From: Galactobacter caseinivorans
GTDB taxonomy: Bacteria > Actinomycetota > Actinomycetes > Actinomycetales > Micrococcaceae
Assembly (NCBI RefSeq): GCF_003640665.1
Contig: NZ_QQXL01000004.1
Location: forward strand, 52,858-116,857
Length of the DNA: 64,000 nt
Direction: 5' to 3'
The notes beneath the pieces were generated by a model. That model did not search any database. It saw only the letters and a program-made list of their open reading frames with translations, and was not told the origin of the DNA. The number at the start of each line of letters is the position of its first letter. Position 1 is the first letter of the stretch. The position numbers and the translations under genes are program-made. Positions 47,313 to 56,427 of the stretch are shown piece after piece.

Positions 47313-47685
47313 ACCATTGAACCTAGGGACCGCACGTAACGCGCCAACCTAGGCCCGGTGAACGCAAGGTGAAGAGGCTGAACACTTCGCGTAACCCTGA
47401 AAGGAGCCTGGGCGTGGGCTGCGGAGAAGGTGGGTGGGGCGCTGGCTCGGGCGTGCTGCCCATGGAGGTTAGCGCCTCAATGTGTGCGGATGCAGTCCCG
47501 CTTTGCCCTGCATCCGCACACATTGAGGCGCAAAGCATGGACGGGGGCATGGGCGGGGGCATGGTCACGGGCGGGGCGGGGCGGGGCGCCGGCGCGGCCG
47601 AAAGTGGGGGCGCGTGCGGAGCCCGATGTGGCGGGGCGTGTGGCGTCGGGCGGGCTTGAGTGGGGCGTCAAAGTAGGCTGACCCC
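47313..47685. other. Divergent intergenic region between neuA and the GT87 gene
   Basis: A 373-bp gene-free stretch. Besides a presumed neuA promoter it contains a 24-bp perfect inverted repeat (47472-47531) and a run of GGGC/GGGGCGGGGC repeats at 47540-47600. Confidence 0.7.
47472..47531. repeat. 24-bp perfect inverted repeat with 12-nt loop
   Basis: Arms 47472-47495 and 47508-47531 begin and end with GCGCCTCAATGTGTGCGGAT and its exact complement. It is far longer than the terminators in this window, has no T-run, and sits between divergent genes. Confidence 0.92.
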
Positions 47686-49392
47686 ATGCCCACCCCCGAG
47701 CGAGACCGGCACTACCGGCGCGGTCCCCTGCGCATCACGGTGCCCAGTCGGAATGACCCGTTTCTTCGTTCCCTTGTGGAGGGCATTGGCGGCCCGCTGG
47801 GGCGGCGCACCGAGCCGGGCGTGATCAAGCCGGGCTTCTGGCGGGTGGAGCGTGTGCTCCTGGTCATCGTCTTTATCTTTGGCATCCTGGCCGTGCTCTC
47901 CAAGGATGTGTGCCGCCAGACCGGGTGGGGCTCGCAATCCACCTATACGGGCATGTGCTATTCCGATTGGACGGCCCTCTACGGCGCGCGTGGTTTTGCC
48001 GAGAATCCGTGGGCGCCCTTCACCGCAAACGCCGCGGAGCCCTTTGAGTATCCCGCGCTGATGTCCGCGGTGGCCTCCCTCACGGCGGCGCTGGTCCCGC
48101 GGGACCTTGGCAGCGGTGCGCAGTTGTTGTTCTACTTCGACATCAACGCCTTCCTTGTCGTGCTGCTCTGGGCCGTGGTGGTCATCGCGGTGGCCAAGAG
48201 CTCCGGTCGCCGCGTGTGGGATGCGGCGCTGGTGGCCGCGAGCCCCGCCATCCTCATGGCGGCGACGGTCAATTGGGACATGTGGGCCGTGGCGTTCCTG
48301 GCCCTTGGCCTGCTCGCCTTTGGTCGTGGCCATCCATGGTTGGCCGGTGTGCTCATTGGCCTGGGGGCTGCGACCAAGCTCTACCCGGTGCTGGCGTTGG
48401 GCGCCTTCCTGGTCCTGGCCATCCGCACCGGCGTGTGGAAACCGTTCTTTGCGGTCACGGGCGGGGCGGTGATTGCCTGGGTAGCGGTGAATCTGCCCTT
48501 TGCTCTGGCCGCCCCTGCCAGGTGGGCCGCGTTCTACACCTTCAGTCAGTCCCGCGGGGCCGGCAATTCCTCGGTGTGGCAGGCCTGGGACCTCTCGGTG
48601 GGGAAGGTGATTCCGAGCCTTCACACCACCCCCGGCATGATCACGGTGCTGGGCTTTGGCCTCTTTGCTGCGGCGTGCGTCGGCGTCCTTGCCCTGGGCG
48701 TGTGGGCGCCGCGTCCGCCCCGCGTGGCCTCGCTGGTGTTCCTGATCGTGGCCGCGTTTGTGTTGGTGGGCAAAGTCTATTCTCCGCAGTTCATCCTCTG
48801 GCTCATTCCGCTTGCGGCCCTGGCGTATCCACGCTGGCGTGCCCTGCTGACGTGGCAGCTCTTTGAGGTGGCGCACTTCGCGGCCATCTGGTTCTTCCTT
48901 TATATGAATTCCGGCGACGAGAACGCCAAGGGCCGCTTCCCTGAATGGATTTTTGTGGCCCTGGTGCTGGCTCACATGGTCGCGCTGACTTGGATCATGG
49001 CCCTGGTGGTGCGCAGCATTATTTATCCGCACACAGATCCCGTTCGACGCGTCGGCATGGACGACCCGCTCGGCGGCCTCTTTGCCGGCCGCGACGCCTA
49101 CCAGGGCGGCATGGGTTCCGCCCGGACGGCGCGGGACGCCGGGCGGACGGCGGTTTCAGGGCCTGTGCCCGACGCCGCTTTGGTCACCTCGGGTGCCCCG
49201 GCCGCAGCCGACTCGGCCGCGGGAGACTCGACTCCCGATCGTCCCGCACCGGAGCCCTCTCATCCTGACCACCCGGGCTCTGAGGTCTCCGCGCCGGAAC
49301 GCGCCGCTGGGCACGCGCCGCGACCCAGCGGTCGTCGGGCATTGAGGCCTGATGCCGAGGCGTCGGAGTCCAAAGAGACGCCGCAGGACTGA
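47686..49392 (+). CDS. GT87-family (DUF2029) integral membrane glycosyltransferase
   Basis: 568 residues, about 11 membrane spans in residues 50-450. The conserved loop MCYSDWTALYGARGFAENPWAPF and the PFEYPALMSAVASL motif are characteristic of polyprenyl-phosphomannose-dependent GT-C enzymes. ATKLYPVLALG and KVYSPQFILWLIPL are the later signature segments. The C-terminal 115 residues are a Pro/Ala/Ser-rich tail. This gene type often lies upstream of rpsF in actinobacteria. Start ATG 47686. Confidence 0.88.
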   Translation: MPTPERDRHYRRGPLRITVPSRNDPFLRSLVEGIGGPLGRRTEPGVIKPGFWRVERVLLVIVFIFGILAVLSKDVCRQTGWGSQSTYTGMCYSDWTALYGARGFAENPWAPFTANAAEPFEYPALMSAVASLTAALVPRDLGSGAQLLFYFDINAFLVVLLWAVVVIAVAKSSGRRVWDAALVAASPAILMAATVNWDMWAVAFLALGLLAFGRGHPWLAGVLIGLGAATKLYPVLALGAFLVLAIRTGVWKPFFAVTGGAVIAWVAVNLPFALAAPARWAAFYTFSQSRGAGNSSVWQAWDLSVGKVIPSLHTTPGMITVLGFGLFAAACVGVLALGVWAPRPPRVASLVFLIVAAFVLVGKVYSPQFILWLIPLAALAYPRWRALLTWQLFEVAHFAAIWFFLYMNSGDENAKGRFPEWIFVALVLAHMVALTWIMALVVRSIIYPHTDPVRRVGMDDPLGGLFAGRDAYQGGMGSARTARDAGRTAVSGPVPDAALVTSGAPAAADSAAGDSTPDRPAPEPSHPDHPGSEVSAPERAAGHAPRPSGRRALRPDAEASESKETPQD

Positions 49393-49514
49393 CCCGCGCC
49401 GCGAGGCTGCCGGTCGCGCCTCATCCGATCGGCGGAGGCGCCGGGGGACGTTCCGTCTTGATGTCATCCTTGGGGGCGGTGACGCGGGGGGCGCGCGCCG
49501 TTTAGCGTGGAGCC

Positions 49515-50684
49515 ATGATCGAAATCTCACACCTCACCAAGTCTTACGGAGGAGTGACCGCCGTCAACGACGTGTCATTCACCGTGAGGCCAGGCATTGT
49601 CACCGGATTCCTTGGCCCCAACGGCGCCGGCAAATCCACCACCATGCGCATCCTGATGGGCCTGGAAAACGCGAGCAGCGGCCACGCCACCGTGATGGGC
49701 AAGCCCATCCAGGAGCACTCCTCGCCACTGACCACCGTGGGCGCCCTGCTGGACGCGCGCTCCCTCAACCCGGCCCGCAAGGCCCGCCAGTCGCTGCTGG
49801 CGCTGGCTGATACGCACGGCATTCCGTCCTCCCGCGTGGACGAGGTGCTGGCGTTGACCGGCCTCAGCGGCGTGGCGGACAAGCGCTCCGGCGGCTTCTC
49901 GCTTGGCATGGGGCAGCGTCTCGGCATTGCCTCAGCTTTGCTGGGCGATCCGCAGGTGCTGGTCTTTGACGAGCCGGTCAACGGCCTTGACCCTGAGGGC
50001 GTCACCTGGGTGCGTCACCTGTGCCGCAACTTGGCCTCGGAGGGCCGCACGGTCCTGATCTCCTCCCACCTCATGTCAGAGATGGCGCAGACCGCCGACC
50101 GCATTGTGGTTATCGGCCGCGGCCACGTGCTGGCGGACGCCACGGTGGATGAGTTCATTGATCACGTGGGAGATGAGCACGTGCGTGTCGTGGCAGACGA
50201 CGCTGGCCGCCTGGGCGAGTCGCTGGCCCGCTCCGGTGCGGACGTGCGCCGGATCGACGAGCGCCGCCTGCAGATCCGCGGAACCAAGCCCGCGCTCGTG
50301 GGCCGCAGCGCCCTGGAGTTGGGCGTGGCGCTGGAGGAACTGGTGCCCGTGCGTCCCTCCCTGGAGGAGGCGTACCTGCGCATGACCGCCAATGAGGTCC
50401 AGTACCGCTCCGGCCAGGGCCTGGGTGGGCCGGATTTGAACGGCAAGCAGGTTGGCCCGCCGCAGGGGATGCCCCCGCAGGGCCAGTACCAGGGACAGCC
50501 GCAGGGCCAATACCAGGGACAGCCGCAGGCGGTCCCTTCCGGAGCCCCGCAGCAGCAGTTCCAGCAGAACCCGCAGCACCAAGCCCAGCAGAACCCGCAG
50601 CAGCAGTGGGCGCAGCCCCCCGCACCGCAGGGGCGCAGAGCAGCTGAGCCCGGCGCAGAGAACCAGCAAGGAGAGGGCCGATGA
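49515..50684 (+). CDS. ABC transporter ATP-binding protein with Gln/Pro-rich C-terminal tail
   Basis: 389 residues. The ABC domain has Walker A GPNGAGKSTT, signature GGFSLGMGQRLGIA, and Walker B VLVFDEPVNGLDPEG, followed by a DUF4162-like region to about 300. The last 80 residues are a low-complexity Gln/Pro/Gly tail built partly from a 24-bp DNA repeat. The layout matches bacitracin- or antibiotic-type exporters of the ABC-2 class. It overlaps the permease gene by ATGA, and a two-component system follows. Confidence 0.92.
   Translation: MIEISHLTKSYGGVTAVNDVSFTVRPGIVTGFLGPNGAGKSTTMRILMGLENASSGHATVMGKPIQEHSSPLTTVGALLDARSLNPARKARQSLLALADTHGIPSSRVDEVLALTGLSGVADKRSGGFSLGMGQRLGIASALLGDPQVLVFDEPVNGLDPEGVTWVRHLCRNLASEGRTVLISSHLMSEMAQTADRIVVIGRGHVLADATVDEFIDHVGDEHVRVVADDAGRLGESLARSGADVRRIDERRLQIRGTKPALVGRSALELGVALEELVPVRPSLEEAYLRMTANEVQYRSGQGLGGPDLNGKQVGPPQGMPPQGQYQGQPQGQYQGQPQAVPSGAPQQQFQQNPQHQAQQNPQQQWAQPPAPQGRRAAEPGAENQQGEGR
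50478..50525 (+). repeat. 24-bp tandem repeat inside the ABC ATPase tail
   Basis: Units at 50478-50501 and 50502-50525 differ at one base and encode QGQYQGQP-type residues. Confidence 0.85.
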
Positions 50685-51574
50685 GCACCGCGACCATGCA
50701 GAACTCGGCGGCCCCGGCCGCACATAAGTACAACGTGAGCTTTGGGGGCGTGCTGCGCTCGGAGTGGCGCAAGCTCTTCTCCGTCCGGGCCACCTGGATT
50801 TTGGGCGCCGTGGCCGTGTTCGTGATGCTGGCGCTCACCGCCGGCTTCACGGCCATCCTCGCCAGTGTCGCCGCGGACGCCGGGTCCGCGGAGGAGGCCG
50901 CACAGGCCGGTGTCGGGTTGGAGTTCAGCCCGGCCATGGTGTCCCAGATGGCCGCGGTCGGTCTGCAGATCGCTGGCCTGCTGTGGGCCACGGTGGCCGT
51001 CATCTCCTTGGCGGGCGAGTACGGAACGCACTCGGCCGTCAGCACCTTCTCCGCCGTACCCCGCCGCCTTCCCGTGGTTGCGGCCAAGGCGCTCATCCTG
51101 GGCGTGACCGGCTTCATCGGCGGTTTCGTGATGCACATCCTGGCGAGCCTGGTGACCCTCCTCATGGCGGGAATGCAGGGGATTGACTCGGATCTGGGCG
51201 GCGGCGTCCTGGTCTCCAACGCGGCCCTCTCCGGGCTGTACGTCGTGGTGCTGACCTGGATGGGTCTTGGCGCTGGCGCCCTCATGAAGAGCGTGCCCGG
51301 GGCCATCGTCACCGTGGTGATCTTTGTCTACGTGATCACCTCCATCCTGCAGGGCGTGAGCTTCGGCATCGATAACGATGTCCTGAAGTGGTTCAGCCTC
51401 CACATGCCGACCGCGAGCCTGGACAGCCTGCGCCCCGTTCCCGAGGAGCAGGCCTCCATGATGGGCTCCATGACGACCATTGAGCCGTGGGATGCCTGGG
51501 TCACGGTTGCCTTCTGGGGCCTGGTGCCCATGCTGCTCGGCGCATGGGCCGTGAAGAAGCGCGCCGTCCGGTGA
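50681..51574 (+). CDS. ABC-2 type transporter permease
   Basis: 297 residues with about six membrane spans. It begins SFGGVLRSEWRKLFSVRATWILGAVAVFVMLAL, the usual start of ABC-2 permeases. FSAVPRRLPVVAAKALILGVTGFIGG follows in the third to fourth spans. It pairs with the preceding ATPase (ATGA overlap) and the histidine kinase (GTGA overlap). Substrate unknown; likely a drug, bacteriocin or cell-envelope compound. Confidence 0.92.
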   Translation: MSTATMQNSAAPAAHKYNVSFGGVLRSEWRKLFSVRATWILGAVAVFVMLALTAGFTAILASVAADAGSAEEAAQAGVGLEFSPAMVSQMAAVGLQIAGLLWATVAVISLAGEYGTHSAVSTFSAVPRRLPVVAAKALILGVTGFIGGFVMHILASLVTLLMAGMQGIDSDLGGGVLVSNAALSGLYVVVLTWMGLGAGALMKSVPGAIVTVVIFVYVITSILQGVSFGIDNDVLKWFSLHMPTASLDSLRPVPEEQASMMGSMTTIEPWDAWVTVAFWGLVPMLLGAWAVKKRAVR

Positions 51575-52908
51575 CGCCTGTGGAACGGCCGTCCACGCAG
51601 GGAACGGCTCCGGCCGCCCAGCCGTGGGCGGCCGTTCCGCCGTCCAGTGGGTGGGACGCCTTGCACGGCGTCCCAGAGGGCGACGACGTGTGGCGGACGT
51701 TGGCGGATCGGCACCGCGGTCCGGTGCGACGTTACGTCAGGGCCCACCCGCGGCTCATGGACGGCATCGTGTGTGTTGCCTACGCGGTGCTCTGCTTCGT
51801 TCCGCTGGCGCTGATCGCCGGGGACGTGACCTGGTGGTACGTGATCCCGTCGCTGGTGGTGCTTGCGGCGCTGTTCTTCCGCCGCCGACTGCCGCTGGTG
51901 GTGTTGGCCGTGGTGGCGGTGGCGGAGGTGACCTCGCTCTTTGCCGGGGTCCGCGTGAGCAGTTCCGGGATCGGCATTTGGTTCGCGTTGTATGCGGTGG
52001 CCCGTCAATATTCCGTCTCGCGTACCTATGCAATCGGGCTCCTGGTCAGCGCCGTTGAGGCCGCTGGCATTGTCTACTGGGTCAGCAAATTTGACCCGCG
52101 CGGCTACGAGGCACCTGGCACGGCCTTTGTGCTGCTGGGCTTCTTTCTTGGCACCAACGCGGTGGGAAACCTGCTCGCGATTGTGCTCGGGTCCTCCATG
52201 CGCAACGCTCAGTTGCATGAGGCGGAGCTGCAAAGCTGGGCCCGCCGGGCTCAGGAGCTGGCCCGCGGCCGCGAGCGAAACCGGATTGCCGGGGAGATGC
52301 ACGACATCGTGGCGCATTCGCTCTCTGTCATGATCGCCCTCTCAGACGGCGCCCGCCGGGTTTCTCCTAAGAATCCGGAGCGCGCCGCGGAGGTGATGGG
52401 GGACGTGTCTAAGACCGGACGCCGCGCCCTCAACGACCTGCGCCGCAGCCTGGGCTTGCTGCGCACGGGTGAGGACGCGCCGCTGGCCCCAGCGGGGGAC
52501 AGGGCGGAACTCGACGAGATGCTGGATAGTTTCAGCGCCACCGGCCTGCCGGTGCAGATCGACAGCGCAGGAGAGCTGCCAGAGGACCCCGCGCTGCGCC
52601 TGACCTTGGTGCGGATCATCCAGGAGTCCCTCACCAACGCGCTGCGTTACGCCAAGGAACCCACACGGGTGCTGGTCTGGATCCGCGCGGACACCGGGGG
52701 AGTGCACGTGCGCGTGCGCGACGACGGACGCCAAGCCGGGCGCCAACCCCGCTCTCAAGGGAGCGGAATTGGCCTCAGTGGCATGGTGGAGCGCGCCACC
52801 CTCTTTGGGGGCTCCGTCACCGCCGGACCGTTGGAGGACGGAGGATGGGGAGTGGAAGCGTGGCTTCCGGCCCCCAAGACAGAGTCACGAGAGGTGGAAA
52901 GCGCATGA
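51571..52908 (+). CDS. Sensor histidine kinase (NarL-partner, HisKA_3 type)
   Basis: 445 residues. About four to five membrane spans lie in residues 64-205. The dimerisation helix has the phospho-acceptor His244 in GEMHDIVAHSLSVMIALSDG. The HATPase domain follows with VRIIQESLTNALRYAKE and GSGIGLSGMVERATLFGG. GTG start at 51571 overlaps the permease gene, and its stop overlaps the regulator start (ATGA). There is no extracellular sensor domain, so it probably senses through its membrane region or the transporter. Confidence 0.93.
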   Translation: MTPVERPSTQGTAPAAQPWAAVPPSSGWDALHGVPEGDDVWRTLADRHRGPVRRYVRAHPRLMDGIVCVAYAVLCFVPLALIAGDVTWWYVIPSLVVLAALFFRRRLPLVVLAVVAVAEVTSLFAGVRVSSSGIGIWFALYAVARQYSVSRTYAIGLLVSAVEAAGIVYWVSKFDPRGYEAPGTAFVLLGFFLGTNAVGNLLAIVLGSSMRNAQLHEAELQSWARRAQELARGRERNRIAGEMHDIVAHSLSVMIALSDGARRVSPKNPERAAEVMGDVSKTGRRALNDLRRSLGLLRTGEDAPLAPAGDRAELDEMLDSFSATGLPVQIDSAGELPEDPALRLTLVRIIQESLTNALRYAKEPTRVLVWIRADTGGVHVRVRDDGRQAGRQPRSQGSGIGLSGMVERATLFGGSVTAGPLEDGGWGVEAWLPAPKTESREVESA

Positions 52909-53684
52909 GCACCCACAACATTCGCGTGGGGCTGGTGGATGATCAGCCCCTGCTGCGCACCGGTTTTGGGCTGATCCTGGACGCCGAGGATGACTTGGAT
53001 GTGGTGGGAGAGGCCTCAGACGGCGCACAGGCCCTGGAGATGGTGCAACGGTGCACGCCGGATGTGGTGCTGATGGACGTGCGCATGCCCGTCATGGATG
53101 GGATCGAGGCCACCCGCCGCATCGTGGAATCCCGCCCGGAAACCAAGATCATCATCCTGACCACCTTTGATCTAGACGAGTACGCCTTCAACGGCCTCAC
53201 CGCCGGCGCCAGCGCGTTCCTGCTGAAGGACGTGGGGGCGGATGAGCTGGTGCGCGCCGTGCGCCACGTCGCCAGTGGTGACGCGGTCGTGGCGCCTCGC
53301 GTCACCCAGCGCCTGCTGGAGGCCTTCGTGCGCCCTGGCGCCGCGCGCCCGGGTGAGGCGGCGGGCCAGGGTAAGGCGGGGCAGGGTGAAGCGGGCCAGG
53401 GTGGGGCGGGGCAGGGTGGCGCCCCCACGACGTCGGGCATGGCGGCCATTCCCGCCCACATCATCAACGCCATCGCCGAGCTGACGCCCCGCGAACGCGA
53501 GATCCTTGGCGCCATGGCCGCAGGCAAATCAAACCAGGAGATCTCCTCGGAGTTTTTTGTCTCCGAGGCCACCGTGAAGACGCATGTGCGCCGCGTGCTG
53601 GCCAAGCTGGGGCTGCGCGACCGGGTGCAGGCCGTGGTCTTTGCCTACGAATACGGCATCGTCATCCCCGGCGCGCCCGCCTAG
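52905..53684 (+). CDS. LuxR/NarL-family response regulator
   Basis: 259 residues. The receiver domain has VGLVDDQPLLRTGF, the phospho-acceptor Asp58 in VVLMDVRMPVMDG, and the Lys of FLLKDVGADELVRA. The C-terminal helix-turn-helix is LTPREREILGAMAAGKSNQEISSEFFVSEATVKTH. Between them is an unusual Gly/Gln/Ala repeat linker (GQGKAGQGEAGQGGAGQGGA), generated by a DNA repeat at 53365-53420. Start ATG 52905, coupled to the kinase. It likely controls the upstream transporter genes. Confidence 0.94.
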   Translation: MSTHNIRVGLVDDQPLLRTGFGLILDAEDDLDVVGEASDGAQALEMVQRCTPDVVLMDVRMPVMDGIEATRRIVESRPETKIIILTTFDLDEYAFNGLTAGASAFLLKDVGADELVRAVRHVASGDAVVAPRVTQRLLEAFVRPGAARPGEAAGQGKAGQGEAGQGGAGQGGAPTTSGMAAIPAHIINAIAELTPREREILGAMAAGKSNQEISSEFFVSEATVKTHVRRVLAKLGLRDRVQAVVFAYEYGIVIPGAPA

Positions 53685-53700
53685 CCGCGCCCGCCCACAC

Positions 53701-54651
53701 TCAGTCCGCTTTCGGCTCGCCGATCCGCTCAAGGGCGTCGATCACCAGGTCCCAGAAACGATCCGGATCGATGTCCGTGGCGGCCCACGTGGGGCAGTCC
53801 GCTGGGGCGGGGGCGCGCCGATCGGCGACGGTCATGCCCGTGGTGAGCAGCCCCTTCGTCTCCACCTGAAGGGGCATCTGCGTGGCGCGCACCACGGTGG
53901 GGTCAATGACGTGGGCCACGGCGCACGGGTCGTGCACGGGCGGGGCGTCAAAGCCCTGGTTGTGCTCGTACGCCTTGGCAAAGAAGTCCATGAGCTCATC
54001 CACAAAGCGGGCCGGGCTGGTGCCAATGGCGCGCACGCGCTGGCGCACGGCGTCCGTGGCCAGGGCGCGGTGCGTCACGTCCAGGCCCACCATCACCACC
54101 TTCCACCCGGCGGTGAAAACGATCTGCGCGGCCTCCGGATCAATGGCGATGTTGAACTCCGCCACGGGGGACCAATTGCCCTCGTGGAGACCGCCACCCA
54201 TCAGCACCACCTCCTTGACGCGCTCAAGGAGGCGGGGCTCCTTGCGCACGGCCAGCGCGATGTTGGTGAGCGCACCCGTGGGGACCAGGGTGACGGTGCC
54301 GGGCTCGTGCGCCATGACGGTGTCGATGATGAGGTCCACCGCGTGGCGTTCATCCAGGACGATGTTGGGCTCCGGCAGCACCGGGCCGTCCAGCCCGGAC
54401 TCGCCGTGCACCTCCGCCGCGACCTCCACCTGCCGCAGCAGCGGCCGCTCCGACCCGGCGGCGAAGGGGATGCCGGTCACCCCTGCCACACAGGCCACGG
54501 AGAGTGCGTTGTGCGTGACCTTCTCCAGCGTCTGATTCCCGGCCACGGTGGTCACGGCGAGCAGATCGATCTCGGGATTGCCCCACGCCAGAAGCATCGC
54601 GACCGCGTCGTCATGGCCGGGGTCGCAATCGAGGATGATCTTGCTTGGCAT
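53701..54651 (-). CDS. Inosine-uridine-preferring nucleoside hydrolase
   Basis: 316 residues. It cleaves the N-glycosidic bond of nucleosides in salvage. It has IILDCDPGHDDAVAML, the family-defining DXDXXXDD calcium site, then GALTNIALAV, LMGGGLHEGNWSPVAEFNIAIDPEAA, and HDPCAVAHVIDP with the later His/Asp pair. ATG at 54651 with AGGAG. Convergent with the response regulator (16 bp apart) and divergent from the aminopeptidase gene. Confidence 0.95.
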   Translation of the reverse strand: MPSKIILDCDPGHDDAVAMLLAWGNPEIDLLAVTTVAGNQTLEKVTHNALSVACVAGVTGIPFAAGSERPLLRQVEVAAEVHGESGLDGPVLPEPNIVLDERHAVDLIIDTVMAHEPGTVTLVPTGALTNIALAVRKEPRLLERVKEVVLMGGGLHEGNWSPVAEFNIAIDPEAAQIVFTAGWKVVMVGLDVTHRALATDAVRQRVRAIGTSPARFVDELMDFFAKAYEHNQGFDAPPVHDPCAVAHVIDPTVVRATQMPLQVETKGLLTTGMTVADRRAPAPADCPTWAATDIDPDRFWDLVIDALERIGEPKAD

Positions 54652-54877
54652 GGGGTCTCCTGCTCGGTGGTGGGCGCGGCTGGGCGCGGTGCGCTGGGGC
54701 CTACCGAAGGTAGCACCTGTGCCCGACGACGCGCGGTTGGCTCTGCGCGGCAACGCGCGGGACCGCGCGGGACCGGGCGCGGGGCGCCCACGTGACCACG
54801 CGGCGTCGGGCATCAAAACGGCTCCCGGACTAGGCTGGGGCGCGGACAACCCACCCCCTCCCGGAAGGCCACCCCCC

Positions 54878-56173
54878 ATGCCCGTCACCCCGGCAGCCCT
54901 GACCCACGCCGAGGACCTGGCCGACTTTGTCGAGGCCTCTCCCTCCAGCTATCACGCGGCGGAGGAAGTGGCGCGGCGTCTTCAGGAGGCCGGCTTCACC
55001 CGGCTGGAAGAGGCGGACGCGTGGCCGGCTCAGCCGGGTGGGCGGTACGTGGTGGTGCGTGATGGTGCGGTGATCGGCTGGGCGGTTCCGGCCGGCGCCG
55101 GGGCCACGCGGGCCGTGAATGTCTTTGGTGCGCACACTGATTCGCCCGGTTTTAAGCTCAAGCCCAAGCCGACCACGGGCGCGTTCGGCTGGCTGCAGGC
55201 GGGGGTGGAGGTTTATGGCGGGCCGCTGCTGAACTCGTGGCTCGATCGCGAGCTGCGCCTGGCCGGTCGCCTGGCCATGGCAGACGGCTCCGTGGTGCTG
55301 GCCGCGACCGGACCGCTGCTGCGGTTGCCGCAACTGGCCATCCACCTGGACCGTGGGGTCAACGACGGCCTGGCGTTGGATAAGCAGGCCCAGACCCAGC
55401 CCGTGTGGGGCCTGGGGGATCCGGCCTCGGCCGATCTGCTGGGGCAGGTCGCCGGGTGTGCTGGGGTGGAGGCGGCGGACATCCGCGGCTTCGATTTGGT
55501 GGTGGCAGACTCCGCCCGCGGCGCGGTGTTTGGCGCCGAGGACGCGTTCTTTGCCTCCGGGCGCCTGGATGACCTGGCCAGCGTGCACGCCGGAGTGGTG
55601 GCTCTTGAAGCGGCCGGGGAGCGGATTGCTGGGGATTCCAACGGCCCCATCGCCGTCCTGGCCGCCTTTGATCATGAGGAGCTGGGCTCCAACTCGCGCT
55701 CCGGCGCGTGCGGCCCGTTCCTGGAGGATGTGCTGGAGCGCATCTACGCCTCGTTGGGCGCCGGCCCGGAGGAACGCCGCCGCGCCTACGCCAGCTCCTG
55801 GTGCCTCTCCTCGGATGTGGGCCACTCGGTGCACCCCAACTACGCGGGCAAGCATGATCCGGTGGTCAAGCCGGTGCTGGGATCCGGGCCCATCCTGAAG
55901 ATCAACGCCAACCAGCGCTACGCCACGGACGCGATCGGCGCCGCGGCATGGGTGGCCTGGTGCGAGCGGGCCGGGGTGGCGCAGCAGGAGTTCGTCTCCA
56001 ACAATGACGTGCCGTGCGGCTCAACGATCGGGCCGCTGACGGCCACGCGCCTTGGCCTGCGCACCGTGGACGTGGGCATCCCGATGCTCTCCATGCACTC
56101 CGCGCGCGAGCTGGCCGGCGTCGCGGATCTGCACGCGCTCTCCCAGGTGGCTGGGGTGTTCCTGGAGGGCTAG
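54878..56173 (+). CDS. M18 family aminopeptidase
   Basis: 431 residues. A cobalt/zinc-dependent aspartyl aminopeptidase-like enzyme. The metal ligands are in FGAHTDSPGF, FDHEELGSNSRSGA and the C-terminal SMHSARELAG. The central VGHSVHPNYAGKHDP block also fits the family. The start at ATG 54878 precedes TPAALTHAEDLADFVEASPSSYHA. A longer upstream reading is rejected. Cytoplasmic, single gene. Confidence 0.95.
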   Translation: MPVTPAALTHAEDLADFVEASPSSYHAAEEVARRLQEAGFTRLEEADAWPAQPGGRYVVVRDGAVIGWAVPAGAGATRAVNVFGAHTDSPGFKLKPKPTTGAFGWLQAGVEVYGGPLLNSWLDRELRLAGRLAMADGSVVLAATGPLLRLPQLAIHLDRGVNDGLALDKQAQTQPVWGLGDPASADLLGQVAGCAGVEAADIRGFDLVVADSARGAVFGAEDAFFASGRLDDLASVHAGVVALEAAGERIAGDSNGPIAVLAAFDHEELGSNSRSGACGPFLEDVLERIYASLGAGPEERRRAYASSWCLSSDVGHSVHPNYAGKHDPVVKPVLGSGPILKINANQRYATDAIGAAAWVAWCERAGVAQQEFVSNNDVPCGSTIGPLTATRLGLRTVDVGIPMLSMHSARELAGVADLHALSQVAGVFLEG

Positions 56174-56427
56174 GCGGGGTTTTTGGCTCGAGTTCTTACG
56201 GGCGCGGGGCTGCGTGGGGCCGGGTTGCCACCCCGTGCGACAAACGCCACCTCGTACGACGCCGCAGCGGCGGAGTGACACTTCATACGACATATGCCGC
56301 TGTGCACGGCGGCATATGTCGTATGAGGTGGCAGGCGTGGGCATGAGTGGGCCGGGCGATGGGCGGCTTCACGTCAACCACCCCCGCGTTTTACCTGCGG
56401 TTCATCCTGAGATGGTGCTCTGGGTAG
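56174..56427. other. Gene-free stretch with repeated dyads
   Basis: Between the aminopeptidase and acyltransferase genes. It contains a 17-bp inverted repeat (56284-56325) and an additional inverted copy of its flank, CGCCACCTCGTACGAC, facing GTCGTATGAGGTGGC. Confidence 0.75.
56284..56325. repeat. 17-bp perfect inverted repeat, 8-nt loop
   Basis: CATACGACATATGCCGC (56284-56300) faces its exact complement at 56309-56325. The core includes the palindromic CATATG, so it could be an operator or hairpin. Confidence 0.92.

Noticed and set aside
47668-49032. 454-residue minus-strand frame opposite the GT87 gene
   Set aside because: Highly charged Gly/His/Arg shadow of hydrophobic membrane-span codons.
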